DNA of 64,000 bases from Acidobacteria bacterium UBA823 (GTDB lineage Bacteria; Acidobacteriota; Vicinamibacteria; Vicinamibacterales; UBA823), in assembly GCA_002296225.1 (NCBI GenBank), contig DBHR01000105.1, positions 1 through 64,000 of the forward strand. Reading direction: 5' to 3'. Made by a program: the position numbers and the translations under genes. The notes under the pieces are model-generated. The model did not search any database. It saw only the letters and a list, made by a program, of their open reading frames with translations, and was not told where the DNA came from. The first letter of the stretch is position 1; the number at the start of each line of letters is the position of its first letter. Below are positions 28,071 to 38,271 of this stretch, piece after piece.

Positions 28071-30601
28071 TTCACGACGATGTTCACGAGCCGGCCGCGT
28101 GCGACGATCACCTTCGCAACAGTCTTACCAGTGATGAAGGGGTGCACCTGTGGGTCGGCTAAAGCATCGGCCTCGAGAGCCGCGTCGCTCCGGCCCGCAT
28201 CGACCGTCAGCCGAGCCCGCACTTTCCCGTTGACCTGCACTGGAACGACCAGAGTGTCAGCTTTGGCGATTGCCGGATCGAATGTCGGCCAGTCCGCTGC
28301 CTCAACGCCATCGTGGTGCCCCAAACGCTCCCACAGCTCCTCAGCAAGATGCGGGGTGAACGGCGACAACAACAGGACGAGCGCTTCAATCGCCTCATTG
28401 AGCACAGCCGCCGTTTCTGGCCGAATCTCCACAGTCTCTGCCTGCCATGTCCTCGGACCGCACCCAGCCTTGTCGCAAAATACGTACAGGTCGTTGACGA
28501 GTTCCATGAGTGCTGATACCGCCGTATTAAGATGGACGCGCGGATCGAGATCACTCGATACCCGTTGGATCGTCTCGTGGGTCTTGCGGCGCATCGCACG
28601 GTCAACGTCGTCCAGGTCATCGACTGGTGGGCCAGCGCCACGCACCCGCGCGGCCAGCGGCTCCACCAGTCGCCACACCCGGTTGAGGAAACGGAAACTT
28701 CCCTCAAGCCCGCTGTCAGTCCACTCGATTTCCTTCTCTGGCGGAGCCACGAACATTTCGTAGAGTCGTAATGTATCGGCGCCATAAGTCGCAACCATGT
28801 CGTCGGGGTCCACGACGTTACCCTTCGACTTCGACATTACCGCGCCATCCTTGAGCACCATCCCCTGGGTGAGGAGCCGTGTAAATGGCTCGTCGTGCTC
28901 GACGAGGCCAAGATCCCGCAGCACCTTGCAGAAGAATCTGGAGTAGATCAAATGCAGAATGGCGTGTTCGACGCCGCCGCTGTAGAAATCGACTGGCGCC
29001 CAGTAGCGTGCAGCGGCCGGGTCGAACGGCAGCGCATCGTTACGCGGATCGCAGTAACGATAGTAGTACCACGACGAGTCGACGAACGTGTCCATCGTGT
29101 CCGTCTCACGTCTGGCTGCGGCACCGCAGGTCGGACACATTGTATTGACGAACTCGGGTATTTGCGCGAGCGGCGAGTCCCCGCGGCCGCTGAACGTCGT
29201 GACGTCCGGCAATTCGACGGGCAGTTCCTCATATGGAACCGGCACCAATCCACAGGTCTCACAGTGAACGATCGGGATGGGCGTGCCCCAGTAGCGTTGT
29301 CGCGAGATCCCCCAGTCCTTTAGGCGATACTGGACCGTGCTTTCTCCGATTTTCCGCTCAGCAGCCGCTTGCGTCATCACGGTCCTGGCATCGGCGCACG
29401 GCAGGCCGGAAAACTCTCCAGACGCGACCAGCCGACCAGAACCCACATAGGCTTCCTGGAGAGTGTCGGCTGCAAGCGGGGCCGAGCCGTCGTCGGGCTG
29501 GATGACGATACGGATTGGTAAGTCGTATTTTTTCGCAAACTCAAAGTCGCGTTGGTCATGCGCCGGAACGCCCATGACGGCTCCAGTGCCGTACTCACCA
29601 AGCACGAAGTTCGCCACCCAGACCTGGACGTCCTCACCAGTAAAGGGGTTGGTGGCCCGCCGACCAGTATCGAACCCCTCCTTCTCAATCTCCCCGGTGA
29701 GCCGTGCTGTCCGGTCTTGGGCCCGGAAACGCCGCACGCGCTTCCGGAACGCCTCAGACTCGTTCATGGACGCCGCAATCTTGTCCACGAGCGCGTGCTC
29801 GGGTGCCAACAAGACGAACGTCCCCCCATAGATCGTGTCGAGCCGTGTTGTGAACACCTCGATCGGCAAAGCCGGCTCGCCCGTAAGTGAAAACGTAACG
29901 CGGGCGCCCTCCGAGCGGCCGATCCAATTGCGCTGCATCGTCAGCACCTTATCTGGCCATTCGGTTAGGCGGTCGATACCGTCGAGTAATTGGTCGGCAT
30001 ACGAGGTGATGCGTAGGAACCACTGCTCCAGCGCGCGTAGGTCTACCTCCGACGAGCAGCGCCAACAACGCCCATCGACGACCTGTTCGTTGGCTAGAAC
30101 AGTCTGACAACTGAGGCACCAATTGACGCTCGAACGCCGGCGATAGGCTAGGTCGCGCTCAAACATCTTCAAGAAGATCCACTGGTTCCAGCGGTAGTAC
30201 TCGGGCAGGCAGGTCGTGATCTCCCGCTCCCACGCATAGCTAATCCCCAACCGCTGCAACTGCCCCTTCATATGGGCGATGTTGTCGAGTGTCCACGCCT
30301 TGGGGTGCACCTCGTTCTGAATGGCAGCATTCTCGGCCGGCAAACCAAACGCGTCCCAGCCGAACGGATGGATAACCTGATAGCCCAGCATCCGTTTCAT
30401 TCTTGCCACGACATCGCCGATCATGTAGTTGCGGACGTGGCCGACGTGCGCGTGACCCGACGGATACGCAAACATGACCAGACAATAGAACTTCGGCTTC
30501 GAGGGGTCTTCCACCACTTCGAAGGCACGGCGCTCAGTCCAGCGCTGCTGCCACTTCTTCTCGATCGTCTGCGGGGAATAGTCAGACACGGCTGAGACCA
30601 T
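28067..30601 (-). CDS. leuS: Leucine--tRNA ligase
   Basis: An 844-residue class I synthetase that charges tRNA-Leu and edits mischarged products. The HIGH-type motif is in [14 protein letters not shown] near residue 47, KMSKS reads [12 protein letters not shown] near residue 620, and the CP1 editing domain contains [12 protein letters not shown] and [15 protein letters not shown]. Two cysteine pairs, CLSC and CWRC, form a zinc site in the N-terminal part. Length is normal. It is coupled to lptE. A TATAAT-like sequence at 30718-30723 on this strand is a possible promoter 117 bases upstream. Confidence 0.98.
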   Translation of the reverse strand: MVSAVSDYSPQTIEKKWQQRWTERRAFEVVEDPSKPKFYCLVMFAYPSGHAHVGHVRNYMIGDVVARMKRMLGYQVIHPFGWDAFGLPAENAAIQNEVHPKAWTLDNIAHMKGQLQRLGISYAWEREITTCLPEYYRWNQWIFLKMFERDLAYRRRSSVNWCLSCQTVLANEQVVDGRCWRCSSEVDLRALEQWFLRITSYADQLLDGIDRLTEWPDKVLTMQRNWIGRSEGARVTFSLTGEPALPIEVFTTRLDTIYGGTFVLLAPEHALVDKIAASMNESEAFRKRVRRFRAQDRTARLTGEIEKEGFDTGRRATNPFTGEDVQVWVANFVLGEYGTGAVMGVPAHDQRDFEFAKKYDLPIRIVIQPDDGSAPLAADTLQEAYVGSGRLVASGEFSGLPCADARTVMTQAAAERKIGESTVQYRLKDWGISRQRYWGTPIPIVHCETCGLVPVPYEELPVELPDVTTFSGRGDSPLAQIPEFVNTMCPTCGAAARRETDTMDTFVDSSWYYYRYCDPRNDALPFDPAAARYWAPVDFYSGGVEHAILHLIYSRFFCKVLRDLGLVEHDEPFTRLLTQGMVLKDGAVMSKSKGNVVDPDDMVATYGADTLRLYEMFVAPPEKEIEWTDSGLEGSFRFLNRVWRLVEPLAARVRGAGPPVDDLDDVDRAMRRKTHETIQRVSSDLDPRVHLNTAVSALMELVNDLYVFCDKAGCGPRTWQAETVEIRPETAAVLNEAIEALVLLLSPFTPHLAEELWERLGHHDGVEAADWPTFDPAIAKADTLVVPVQVNGKVRARLTVDAGRSDAALEADALADPQVHPFITGKTVAKVIVARGRLVNIVVK

Positions 30602-30750
30602 ACGACCGCGCCGGTGAACCGCGTCGCCGGCGACACCTCAACAGGCGTGTTGCGTAACCGATTAGTCGATACCGTTCGCGTCAGATGACCGACGCGCCAC
30701 GGCGACGACGAGCCGTCATTATAGCGTAGCAGCCGACTGACGCGGCGACC

Positions 30751-31791
30751 TTACCAGATGCCACTCGGCCAATGCGCGCGATGCGTCGATATAATGTCCC
30801 CGATCACCGCCTCGGCTCGCTCAGTCGAATCCGGGAACGAGGGGGCATTGTCCACGAGCGCATCGCCGAGTACGGTGATCGTCGAGTTGAGACACTCGGC
30901 AAGGGCTTGGAGATCGTATCCGCCCTCGGTTACGAACGCTAGACGACCACCACACACGTCGTCGGCGATAACTCGCAGGTGACGAGTCATTGCGCGATAG
31001 CCTTCGGTCGTGACGCGCATACCAGCCAGCGGGTCCCGCTCGTGGGCATCGTAGCCGGCCGAAACAAGCAAGAGATCTGGCGCAAACGCCTGTAGCGCTG
31101 GCACGACGAGGCGCGTGTAGACCAAGTCATAATCGGCGTCGGTCGCCCCAGCCGCGAGCGGCACGTTTAAAGTTCGGCCCTCCCCCGCATCACGGCCGAT
31201 GTCGGCCGCCGCCCCTGTCCCCGGATAGAACGGGTATTGGTGAGTCGACACGTAAAGGATGCGCGGGTCGTCGTAGAACATCCACTGCGTGCCGTTGCCG
31301 TGATGGACGTCATAGTCAATAATCGCCACCTTCGAGGCGCCGATGGCGAGGGCGTGCGCGGCGGCTACTGCCACACTATTGAACAGACAGAACCCCATCG
31401 CCCGGTGAGCTTCGGCGTGATGGCCCGGTGGCCGGACTAACGCCAGTGCTCGCCCCTGACCAGCCATCGCATGGTCCGCTGCTTGCACGATCGCACCAGC
31501 AGCTAGGCGGGCGGTCTCGTACGATTGCGACGAAGTGTAGGTATCAGGATCAAGACGAACGGCGTGCCCCGACGTCGCGGCAATCGACCCGATGTAGGGC
31601 TCAGTGTGAACCGCCGCTAGTTCGGCGTCTGTCACCGGACGCGGTTCGATGACGGTTCCGCCGCCCCGAGCGAACGCCGCCGCTGCCGTCTGCATCACCT
31701 CAGCGCGCCCAACGCGCTCCGGATGTCCAGGCGGCGTCACGTGATCGGCGAATCGATCCGATGCGAATAACACCAACGAGGTCTCCGTCAT
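30751..31791 (-). CDS. Histone deacetylase family protein
   Basis: A 346-residue zinc hydrolase of the arginase/deacetylase fold. The catalytic pair is in RPPGHHAEAHRAMGFCLFN and the zinc ligands in IIDYDVHHGNGT (Asp and His) and SAGYDAHERDP (Asp). Bacterial relatives remove acetyl groups from polyamines or proteins; the substrate cannot be read from the sequence. The true start is ATG at 31791, which overlaps the stop of the acyltransferase gene by four bases (ATGA). A longer open frame to 32211 only shadows that upstream gene. Confidence 0.92.
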   Translation of the reverse strand: MTETSLVLFASDRFADHVTPPGHPERVGRAEVMQTAAAAFARGGGTVIEPRPVTDAELAAVHTEPYIGSIAATSGHAVRLDPDTYTSSQSYETARLAAGAIVQAADHAMAGQGRALALVRPPGHHAEAHRAMGFCLFNSVAVAAAHALAIGASKVAIIDYDVHHGNGTQWMFYDDPRILYVSTHQYPFYPGTGAAADIGRDAGEGRTLNVPLAAGATDADYDLVYTRLVVPALQAFAPDLLLVSAGYDAHERDPLAGMRVTTEGYRAMTRHLRVIADDVCGGRLAFVTEGGYDLQALAECLNSTITVLGDALVDNAPSFPDSTERAEAVIGDIISTHRAHWPSGIW

Positions 31792-32471
31792 GGAACCTCC
31801 AATAGACGACCGGCCGTTTCGGCTAGCGCACCGAGTGCCTGCTCGAGTTCGAGACGCTTGGCTTCGAGCACTTGCGCTTCGGCATCTTGAGGGACCTCGA
31901 TTGGCACGCCGACGGCAAGCGCAACCCGACTGAAGGGTTTTGGCACCTGCGTCCTGTCCCAGCTTCGCGCCGTCCAAAACCGGTCCGCTTCGAGATGGAA
32001 TGGGAGCAGGGGGTGACCCGTAGCGCCAGCCAGCCACACGGCTCCGGACTGCGCCCGCCCAGCTGGCCCCCGCGGCCCGTCGAGCGTGAAGCCAACCGCA
32101 TACCCGTCGGTTAGGACGCGTCTCAGCTGCAGCAGCGCTCGCTGCCCGCCGTGGGAGGTCGACCCCCGGACCGTGCCATAGCCGAAGCGCTCTATGATCC
32201 GGGCGATCCATTCGCCGTCAAAGTTCTCGCTTGTGATGACGACGATTCCGCGCCGCCTGAAATAGTAAGTCGCCGAAAGAATGCGCCCGTGCCAAAATGC
32301 CATGACGGGTTGTCGCCCACCGGCGTAGATTCGCTCTAGATGCTCAAGGCCGCTCACGCGCCACCGCATTGTCGCGCCCAGGAGGGCAATGAACGGATAC
32401 GCGAGGGCAGCAATCGCCCACGCCTCTATGCGTTGACACGCAGTGAGGCGGCGGTTCGGTGAAGTCTCCAT
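31788..32471 (-). CDS. DUF374 / lysophospholipid acyltransferase family protein
   Basis: A 227-residue protein with a hydrophobic N-terminal segment (AIAALAYPFIALLGATM) and the DUF374 signature: VMAFWHGRILSATYYF, VVITSENFDGEWIARII, GYGTVRGSTSHGGQRALLQL and FTLDGPRGP. The family is related to LpxL-type acyltransferases and lies at the inner membrane, with a likely role in lipid or lipid A acylation. No partner fixes its substrate. It is coupled to the deacetylase downstream and follows ETF-QO by 40 bases. Confidence 0.85.
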   Translation of the reverse strand: METSPNRRLTACQRIEAWAIAALAYPFIALLGATMRWRVSGLEHLERIYAGGRQPVMAFWHGRILSATYYFRRRGIVVITSENFDGEWIARIIERFGYGTVRGSTSHGGQRALLQLRRVLTDGYAVGFTLDGPRGPAGRAQSGAVWLAGATGHPLLPFHLEADRFWTARSWDRTQVPKPFSRVALAVGVPIEVPQDAEAQVLEAKRLELEQALGALAETAGRLLEVP

Positions 32472-32511
32472 CACTATCTGACCGTTTGGAGTCCAGCAGC
32501 CGGACCAGACA

Positions 32512-34173
32512 TCACATGCCGTCGTATCGCGGGCCGCCTCCGCCCTCAGGCGGTACCCAGTCGATAATCTGATACGGATCGATGATGTCGCAAGTCTTGC
32601 AATGGACGCAGTTCGACGCGTTGATCTGCAGCCGCGGGCCGTCCCCGGCTTCTATCATCTCGTAGACATTCGCCGGACAGAATCGAATACACGGGTTTCC
32701 GTAGTCCTCGCGACATCGCGTACGGCAGATGTCCAAGTCTTGCACCCGTAGGTGTCCCGGTTGGTCTTCTTCGTGGCGCGTCCCGGAAAAATGTACGTTC
32801 GTCAGTCGATCGAAGGTTAGCTTCCTGTCAATGGACACGGCTCTAGAATCGCGAACTGGTCCATCCGGTCCATAATACGCGGCGATCGTCTTCATCCGTT
32901 CGTGACCGGGATGACTTGGCATCGGATCACGGAACCACCAGCCGCGCGTGAGTAACGACAGCCCAGTGTATGTGAGTCCAGCGATCAAGCCATGCGCGAA
33001 GCTCTGGTGAACGTTACGAACCGGATAGAGTTCACTTCGGACCGGTCCACCATCGACCAGAGCCTGGAACGCCTGCAACCGGGAGGCTGAGGGGTCGCCA
33101 GTCCGGACTGCATCGAGCGCGACCTCGGCCGCATACATCCCCGTCCGCATGGCAAGGTGAATCCCTTTCAGGCGTAGCGAGTTCACAAATCCCGCAGCAT
33201 CCCCCACGATGAGTCCGCCGTCCGTGTAGGCTCGCGGTAGCGCGTGCCATCCCCCTTCCGGGAGTGCTTTCGCCCCGTACCGAATCAGTTGGCCTTCGGC
33301 CAGCAGTCCCGCAAGCATGGGATGGCGCTTCAGTCGCTGGAACGCAGCGTGTGGGTCGAACAACGGGTCTTGGTAGTCAAGACCCGTTACGAGGCCCACC
33401 GACAGTCGGTCTGGCGCCAACGCGTAGACAAAACCGCCACCGAACTCCTCGAAACGGAGCGGATACCCGAAGGTGTGCATCACGGTGCCAGGTGCCAGCC
33501 GACCAACCGGAACCTCCCAGAGTTCCTTGATCCCAAGCGCGTAGGTTTGGGGCTGCGACCCTGCGTCGAGCCGTAGCCGGCGTAGCACTGTCTTCGTTAA
33601 GTTCCCGCGCACGCCGTCGGCAAAAATCGTTACCACAGCGCGGATGTCGACTCCAGGCTCAAATGTCCGCTTGCGGACGCCCCGTCGATCGATCCCACGA
33701 TCGCCAGTTCGAACACCCACAATCCGGTCATCTTCATACAGCACCTCAGTCCCCGCAAATCCGTTAAACACGTCGACGCCTTCGGTTTCCGCCTGACCGG
33801 CCAACCATCGCACGAACTGGTTCAGCGAGATGAGGTAACAACCGTCGTTCTTGAGGGGTGGTGGTGTGAATGGAAAACGGATCGCACGTTGCTCAGTCAG
33901 AAACACGACCCGGTCATCGTGTACAACTGGCCCAAGCGGTGCACCACGAGATTTAAAGTCTGGCAGAAGATCGCCGAGTGCGGTGGGATCGAGCACGGCA
34001 CCCGACAGCATGTGCGAACCACTGTCCCGGGATTTTTCGAGCACGGCGATCGCAAGCGGGTCACCGCCAATCGATTTTTGCAGTCGCACGAGGTGCAGGG
34101 CCGCCGATAACCCCGCCGGGCCACCACCGACAATAAGGACGTCGACCTCGAGCGTCTCACGCTCCAGCGTCAA
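32512..34173 (-). CDS. Electron-transfer flavoprotein:quinone oxidoreductase
   Basis: A 553-residue membrane-associated flavoprotein that passes electrons from reduced ETF to the quinone pool. The N-terminal FAD site reads DVLIVGGGPAGLSAALHL, and the C-terminal ferredoxin-like domain carries the 4Fe-4S ligands in CVHCKTCDIIDP plus an earlier cysteine in IRFCPANVYE. The start appears to be TTG at 34173, overlapping the etfA stop (TTGA). With menaquinone genes on the same strand, menaquinone is the likely acceptor here (inference). Confidence 0.95.
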   Translation of the reverse strand: MTLERETLEVDVLIVGGGPAGLSAALHLVRLQKSIGGDPLAIAVLEKSRDSGSHMLSGAVLDPTALGDLLPDFKSRGAPLGPVVHDDRVVFLTEQRAIRFPFTPPPLKNDGCYLISLNQFVRWLAGQAETEGVDVFNGFAGTEVLYEDDRIVGVRTGDRGIDRRGVRKRTFEPGVDIRAVVTIFADGVRGNLTKTVLRRLRLDAGSQPQTYALGIKELWEVPVGRLAPGTVMHTFGYPLRFEEFGGGFVYALAPDRLSVGLVTGLDYQDPLFDPHAAFQRLKRHPMLAGLLAEGQLIRYGAKALPEGGWHALPRAYTDGGLIVGDAAGFVNSLRLKGIHLAMRTGMYAAEVALDAVRTGDPSASRLQAFQALVDGGPVRSELYPVRNVHQSFAHGLIAGLTYTGLSLLTRGWWFRDPMPSHPGHERMKTIAAYYGPDGPVRDSRAVSIDRKLTFDRLTNVHFSGTRHEEDQPGHLRVQDLDICRTRCREDYGNPCIRFCPANVYEMIEAGDGPRLQINASNCVHCKTCDIIDPYQIIDWVPPEGGGGPRYDGM

Positions 34174-35141
34174 TTCTCCAGTTCGGCAATCATCGCCGGC
34201 ACGATGTCGAATAGATCAGCAACGACACCATAATCTGCGATTTCGAAAATCGGCGCGTCAACATCTTTGTTGATCGCAACGACCGTTTTCGCGCCTTTCA
34301 TTCCCATGACGTGTTGAATCGCGCCGGAGATACCAAGCGCCAAGTAGAGTGTTGGTGCGACGGTCTGCCCAGAACTGCCGACCTGACGATCCATGGACAA
34401 CCAACCTGCATCGCAAATCGGCCGCGATGCCGCAACCTCGGCGCCGAGGGCCCTAGCCAAGCGTTGAATCATCTCAAGATGCTCGGCGCCTTGAATTCCC
34501 CGACCGACCGCAACGATCCGTTCGGCCTGAACCAGGTCCACCGCCTGCTTCGCCTCTTGGAAAGCCGGCTCAGGTTTTTGGCGCTGCGCTGCGGCTTCAG
34601 GCGGCACGGCAACGGTTCGTCTCGGCGCTGGCACGATACCGCGGACGACGGTATCCGCGCTCACCGCGCCACACTGGAACGTAATGATGTGCGGTGGCGA
34701 CCCAAGGGGCACCACATCTGCCATTAACCTGCCCTGAAACATCGGGCGGCTAAAAGCCAGCGTACCATCGCGACGCACTGCCCGAACGCAATCAGTCACC
34801 AAGGCCCGGTCTAGAGCCGCCGCTAGCGCGGGAGAGAAATCTCTAGTCTGATACGTATGAGATAGCACAACGAGCGCCGGAGCTTCCGCCTTGACCAGCG
34901 CGGTAAGCGCAAAAACGAAACCGTCGGCCGTATACGTCTCGAGCGCGTTTGCATCGAGAGCGATTACTTCGCTCACGTCAGCCGTGGCCAGTTCCTCCGC
35001 CTGCGCGTCAAGACTTGCCCCGAGGATCGCCACCTTGACGTCGCCTCCAATTTGCTGCGCCGCCGCCAGCGCTTCCCAGCTGGTTGGATTCAACACGCCG
35101 TCCCGCTGCTCGGCGATGACTAGAATCATCTTCGCATCCAT
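34170..35141 (-). CDS. etfA: Electron transfer flavoprotein subunit alpha
   Basis: A 323-residue FAD-binding subunit of ETF, which collects electrons from acyl-CoA dehydrogenases. It begins KMILVIAEQRDGVLNP and has the C-terminal FAD-binding region: RIVAVGRGIQGAEHLEMIQ, SRPICDAGWLSMDRQVGSSG, then APTLYLALGISGAIQHVMGM and INKDVDAPIFEIADYGVVAD. ATG at 35141 or 35129 could start it; upstream frame to 35321 only overlaps etfB. It lies 28 bases after etfB and is coupled to ETF-QO. Confidence 0.96.
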   Translation of the reverse strand: MDAKMILVIAEQRDGVLNPTSWEALAAAQQIGGDVKVAILGASLDAQAEELATADVSEVIALDANALETYTADGFVFALTALVKAEAPALVVLSHTYQTRDFSPALAAALDRALVTDCVRAVRRDGTLAFSRPMFQGRLMADVVPLGSPPHIITFQCGAVSADTVVRGIVPAPRRTVAVPPEAAAQRQKPEPAFQEAKQAVDLVQAERIVAVGRGIQGAEHLEMIQRLARALGAEVAASRPICDAGWLSMDRQVGSSGQTVAPTLYLALGISGAIQHVMGMKGAKTVVAINKDVDAPIFEIADYGVVADLFDIVPAMIAELEN

Positions 35142-35169
35142 TCGATGTGGATTCCGCAGCAGGGTTCGA

Positions 35170-35931
35170 TCAAAACGCGCGCGCCTCGTCACGCAACAAC
35201 CGAACCAGCGTCTTAGCGATTTCCGGCGGGGTGCCGCCGACGAAACACGTCTGCTTTTTCTTCTCGGGCGGATACAGTGCCACGATTCGCTGGCGTGAAT
35301 CTGTGGCCGACGCGGCCTCAACGACGCGAATCTCCTTTTTCTTGGCAGCCATGATGCCCTTCAGCGTGGCATAGCGAAGCTGGTTAATCCCGCTCTGAAT
35401 CGTGAGTAGTGCGGGCAGCGGTAACGTCACCCACTGGAACCACCCGCCCTCAAGCTCACGCTTCACTCGCAGCGTACCGTCGCCGACTTCGACATCCATA
35501 ATAATGGTGGCATGCGGCAGACCCAGTAATGCTGACAAAGTAACACCGGTCTGGCCGAACCCGTGATCGTCAGACTGGAGGCCCGTGAGCACGAGATCAA
35601 CGGCCTCGTCCTTGATGGCATCGGCGACTGCGCGAGCGACGCCGACTGCATCCATCCGGGCAGCCTCATCGTTGACAACGTGGATCGCCCGGTCTGCGCC
35701 TCGTGCTAGCGCCTCACGGATGACCTGGGTCACCCGAGCCGGCCCTACTGAGCAGACCGTCACTTCACCGCCGTGCTGCTCCTTAAAGCGCAGCGCGGCT
35801 TCGAGCGCATAAGCGTCCGGCTCGTTCATCTCGAAGCTGGCTTCCTGTTCGCGGATCCAGACTCCTTCCGCGTCGACTCGGGTCGGCCAGTCGCGAGCGA
35901 CTACCTGTTTTACGCAGACGATGATGTTCAT
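35170..35931 (-). CDS. etfB: Electron transfer flavoprotein subunit beta
   Basis: A 253-residue AMP-binding subunit that pairs with EtfA. It begins MNIIVCVKQVV and has the typical FEMNEPDAYALEAALRFKE segment, then VDLVLTGLQSDDHGFGQTG and the recognition-loop region around LPALLTIQSGINQLRYATLKGIMAAKKK (split here by family variation). It is the first gene of the etfB-etfA-ETF-QO run, 30 bases after fabF. Confidence 0.96.
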   Translation of the reverse strand: MNIIVCVKQVVARDWPTRVDAEGVWIREQEASFEMNEPDAYALEAALRFKEQHGGEVTVCSVGPARVTQVIREALARGADRAIHVVNDEAARMDAVGVARAVADAIKDEAVDLVLTGLQSDDHGFGQTGVTLSALLGLPHATIIMDVEVGDGTLRVKRELEGGWFQWVTLPLPALLTIQSGINQLRYATLKGIMAAKKKEIRVVEAASATDSRQRIVALYPPEKKKQTCFVGGTPPEIAKTLVRLLRDEARAF

Positions 35932-35961
35932 GCTTTCAGCTGGCGCAGTCGGTAGCGCTAG

Positions 35962-37203
35962 CTACGAGTCGCAACGCTTGAAGAGGAGTACGGCGTTGGT
36001 GCCCCCAAATCCAAACGAATTCGACAGCGCGTGGCTGATCGTCGAGGGGCGCACCGATTCCGAGACGTAGTCAAGATCGCAGTCGGGATCGGGCGTTTCC
36101 AAATTAATCGTCGGCGGAAGCATCTGACGCCGAACGGCCAAGGCGGTGATGCCAGCTTCCAGTCCACCCGCCGCGCCCAACAGATGCCCGGTCATCGATT
36201 TTGTTGAAGATACGGCCATTTCTCTGGCATGTTCGCCGAAAACGCTCTTAATGGCCAACGTTTCAAGTTTGTCATTGTAAGGCGTCGATGTGCCGTGAGC
36301 GTTAATGTAATCGATCTGATCGGGTCGGCATTCTGCGCGTGCCAAGGCCGCCCTCATGGCCTGCGCCGCACCAGCACCGTCCTCGGAAGGCGCCGTCACA
36401 TGGAATGCATCGGCAGACATACCGTAGCCGACCAACTCCGCATATAGGGGTGCCTTTCTCGCTCGCGCCTGCTCGTACTCCTCAAGAACCACAACGCCAG
36501 CCCCCTCGCCGATGATGAATCCGTCACGATCGCGGTCGAACGGCCGGCTTGCACGTGTGGGCTCGTCATTCCGTGTCGACAACGCACGCATAGCGGCAAA
36601 CCCGCCAACGCCGAGCGGTGTGATGGCCGCTTCGGAGCCACCGGCAATCATCACGTCAGCAGCACCTCGGCTGATGATCTCGAACGCGTCGCCAACCGCG
36701 TGAGCCGACGCCGAACAAGCGGTGCACGTAGCGGAATTCGGTCCCTTGGCCCCGAATCGGATCGAGACCTGGCCAGCTGCGAGATTGATGATGGATGCAG
36801 GAATAAAGAACGGTGAAATTTTTCTGGGACCGTCCTTCAGTAATGACCGATGCTCACGCTCGATGGTTGTGAACCCACCGATGCCAGACGCGATAAAAAC
36901 ACCGACACGTGAAGCGATCTCCGGCGTGACTTCCAGCCCGGCATCACGCACAGCGAATTCAGCTGCCGCAATGGCGTACTGGATAAAGATGTCCATCTTC
37001 TTGACGTCCTTTTTGGCGATGAACTGAAGGGGATCAAAGTCCTTGACCTCCCCAGCTATGCGCACGGAAAACTCCGACGCGTCAAATCGGGTAATGGCCC
37101 CGATGCCACTACGCCCGGCACAGAGCGCCTTCCAGTTCTCCTCCGTGCCGATTCCAAGCGACGACACAAGCCCAACACCGGTGACGACTACTCGCCTCTT
37201 CAC
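35962..37203 (-). CDS. fabF: Beta-ketoacyl-ACP synthase II
   Basis: A 413-residue condensing enzyme of type II fatty-acid elongation. The nucleophile is Cys163 in ATCTACSASAHAVG; the two catalytic histidines lie in NAHGTSTPYND and SMTGHLLGAAGG. The N-terminus RRVVVTGVGLVSSLG is typical. It follows acpP by 24 bases in the order plsX-fabD-fabG-acpP-fabF. Length matches FabF. Confidence 0.97.
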   Translation of the reverse strand: MKRRVVVTGVGLVSSLGIGTEENWKALCAGRSGIGAITRFDASEFSVRIAGEVKDFDPLQFIAKKDVKKMDIFIQYAIAAAEFAVRDAGLEVTPEIASRVGVFIASGIGGFTTIEREHRSLLKDGPRKISPFFIPASIINLAAGQVSIRFGAKGPNSATCTACSASAHAVGDAFEIISRGAADVMIAGGSEAAITPLGVGGFAAMRALSTRNDEPTRASRPFDRDRDGFIIGEGAGVVVLEEYEQARARKAPLYAELVGYGMSADAFHVTAPSEDGAGAAQAMRAALARAECRPDQIDYINAHGTSTPYNDKLETLAIKSVFGEHAREMAVSSTKSMTGHLLGAAGGLEAGITALAVRRQMLPPTINLETPDPDCDLDYVSESVRPSTISHALSNSFGFGGTNAVLLFKRCDS

Positions 37204-37227
37204 ACAGCCTCCGCCTGCCTGCGAGTA

Positions 37228-37470
37228 CTACTTCTTACGGTTCCCGTGCGTCTCGATGTACTCCACCGCCTCTTTGACGCGCGTGATCTTCTCAGCATCT
37301 TCATCAGGAATCTCGATACTGAACTCTTCTTCCAGCGCCATAACCAACTCAACCGTATCGAGTGAATCCGCCCCCAGATCGTCGACAAACGACGCATCCG
37401 GGGTAACTTCCTCCTCGTCAACACCGAGTTGCTCCACAATGATGTTTTTAACTTTGTCCGTAACCGCCAT
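37228..37470 (-). CDS. acpP: Acyl carrier protein
   Basis: An 80-residue acidic four-helix carrier that holds growing acyl chains on a 4'-phosphopantetheine arm. The attachment serine is Ser36 in [20 protein letters not shown] strong Shine-Dalgarno sequence (TAGGAGG) lies just upstream and overlaps the fabG stop codon, consistent with the high expression expected of AcpP. Confidence 0.98.
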   Translation of the reverse strand: MAVTDKVKNIIVEQLGVDEEEVTPDASFVDDLGADSLDTVELVMALEEEFSIEIPDEDAEKITRVKEAVEYIETHGNRKK

Positions 37471-37479
37471 TCGCGCCTC

Positions 37480-38220
37480 CTACATATACATGCCACCGTT
37501 CACGCCTACCACTTGCCCAGTAATATACGACGCCTCGTCGGATGCAAGGAAACTTACCGCATGCGCGACATCGGCTGAAGTTCCGAGCCGACCCAGCGGC
37601 ACCAGCGACTGCCAATCGTCCCGTCCTTCGCTGGTCAGCCCTCGAGTCATGTCGGTGTCGATCAAGCCAGGCGCCACGACGTTTGCCGTAATACCGCGCG
37701 AGGCAATTTCTTTGGCCACTGCTTTGGTAAAGCCGATCAAGCCGGCTTTCGACGCAGCATAGTTCGCTTGGCCTGCGTTGCCTATCTGCCCGACCACCGA
37801 ACTGATTGTGATGATGCGACCAGACCGCTGACGCAGCATCTGGCGCAGCACGGCCTGAACACACGCGAAGACCCCGGTAAGGTTCGTCGCCAACACGTCG
37901 TCCCAGTCCTTACGCTTCAGGCGCAGCAGAAGTTGGTCGCGCATGATGCCAGCATTGGCTACCAATACGTCGATCCGGCCTAACCTCTCGACCACGTCAC
38001 CGACCAGACTACACACGTTATCTGCCTTGGTCACGTCGAGACTCGCGAGCTCGGCTCGCCCCCCGGCAGCCACAATCGTCGCCACCGTCTCCTCGGCATG
38101 TTGCTTGCGGGCCGTGGCCACAACTGTGTAGCCCAAGCCGGCGAGCTGCACGGCGACGGCCCGCCCGATACCGCGCGAGGCACCAGTCACAATCGCCACC
38201 CGTTCATTCGATTTCCTCAT
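37480..38220 (-). CDS. fabG: 3-oxoacyl-ACP reductase
   Basis: A 246-residue short-chain dehydrogenase that reduces 3-oxoacyl-ACP with NADPH. The nucleotide site is TGASRGIGRAVA, the structural motif is NAG near residue 90, and the catalytic set is Ser141, Tyr154 and Lys158 in the YAASKAG block. It ends MYM after GQVVGVNGG, as FabG usually does. Context between fabD and acpP makes the fatty-acid role secure among the many SDR possibilities. Confidence 0.96.
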   Translation of the reverse strand: MRKSNERVAIVTGASRGIGRAVAVQLAGLGYTVVATARKQHAEETVATIVAAGGRAELASLDVTKADNVCSLVGDVVERLGRIDVLVANAGIMRDQLLLRLKRKDWDDVLATNLTGVFACVQAVLRQMLRQRSGRIITISSVVGQIGNAGQANYAASKAGLIGFTKAVAKEIASRGITANVVAPGLIDTDMTRGLTSEGRDDWQSLVPLGRLGTSADVAHAVSFLASDEASYITGQVVGVNGGMYM

Positions 38221-38271
38221 GCACGTATCCAGTGATACCGCCCGCCGGCTTGCGCTCCGGGCGAGCTGAGA

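Noticed and set aside
30751..32211. A single 486-residue protein joining an N-terminal extension to the deacetylase
   Set aside because: The first 140 residues only reread the acyltransferase gene in another frame. The ATGA overlap at 31788-31791 gives the proper start.
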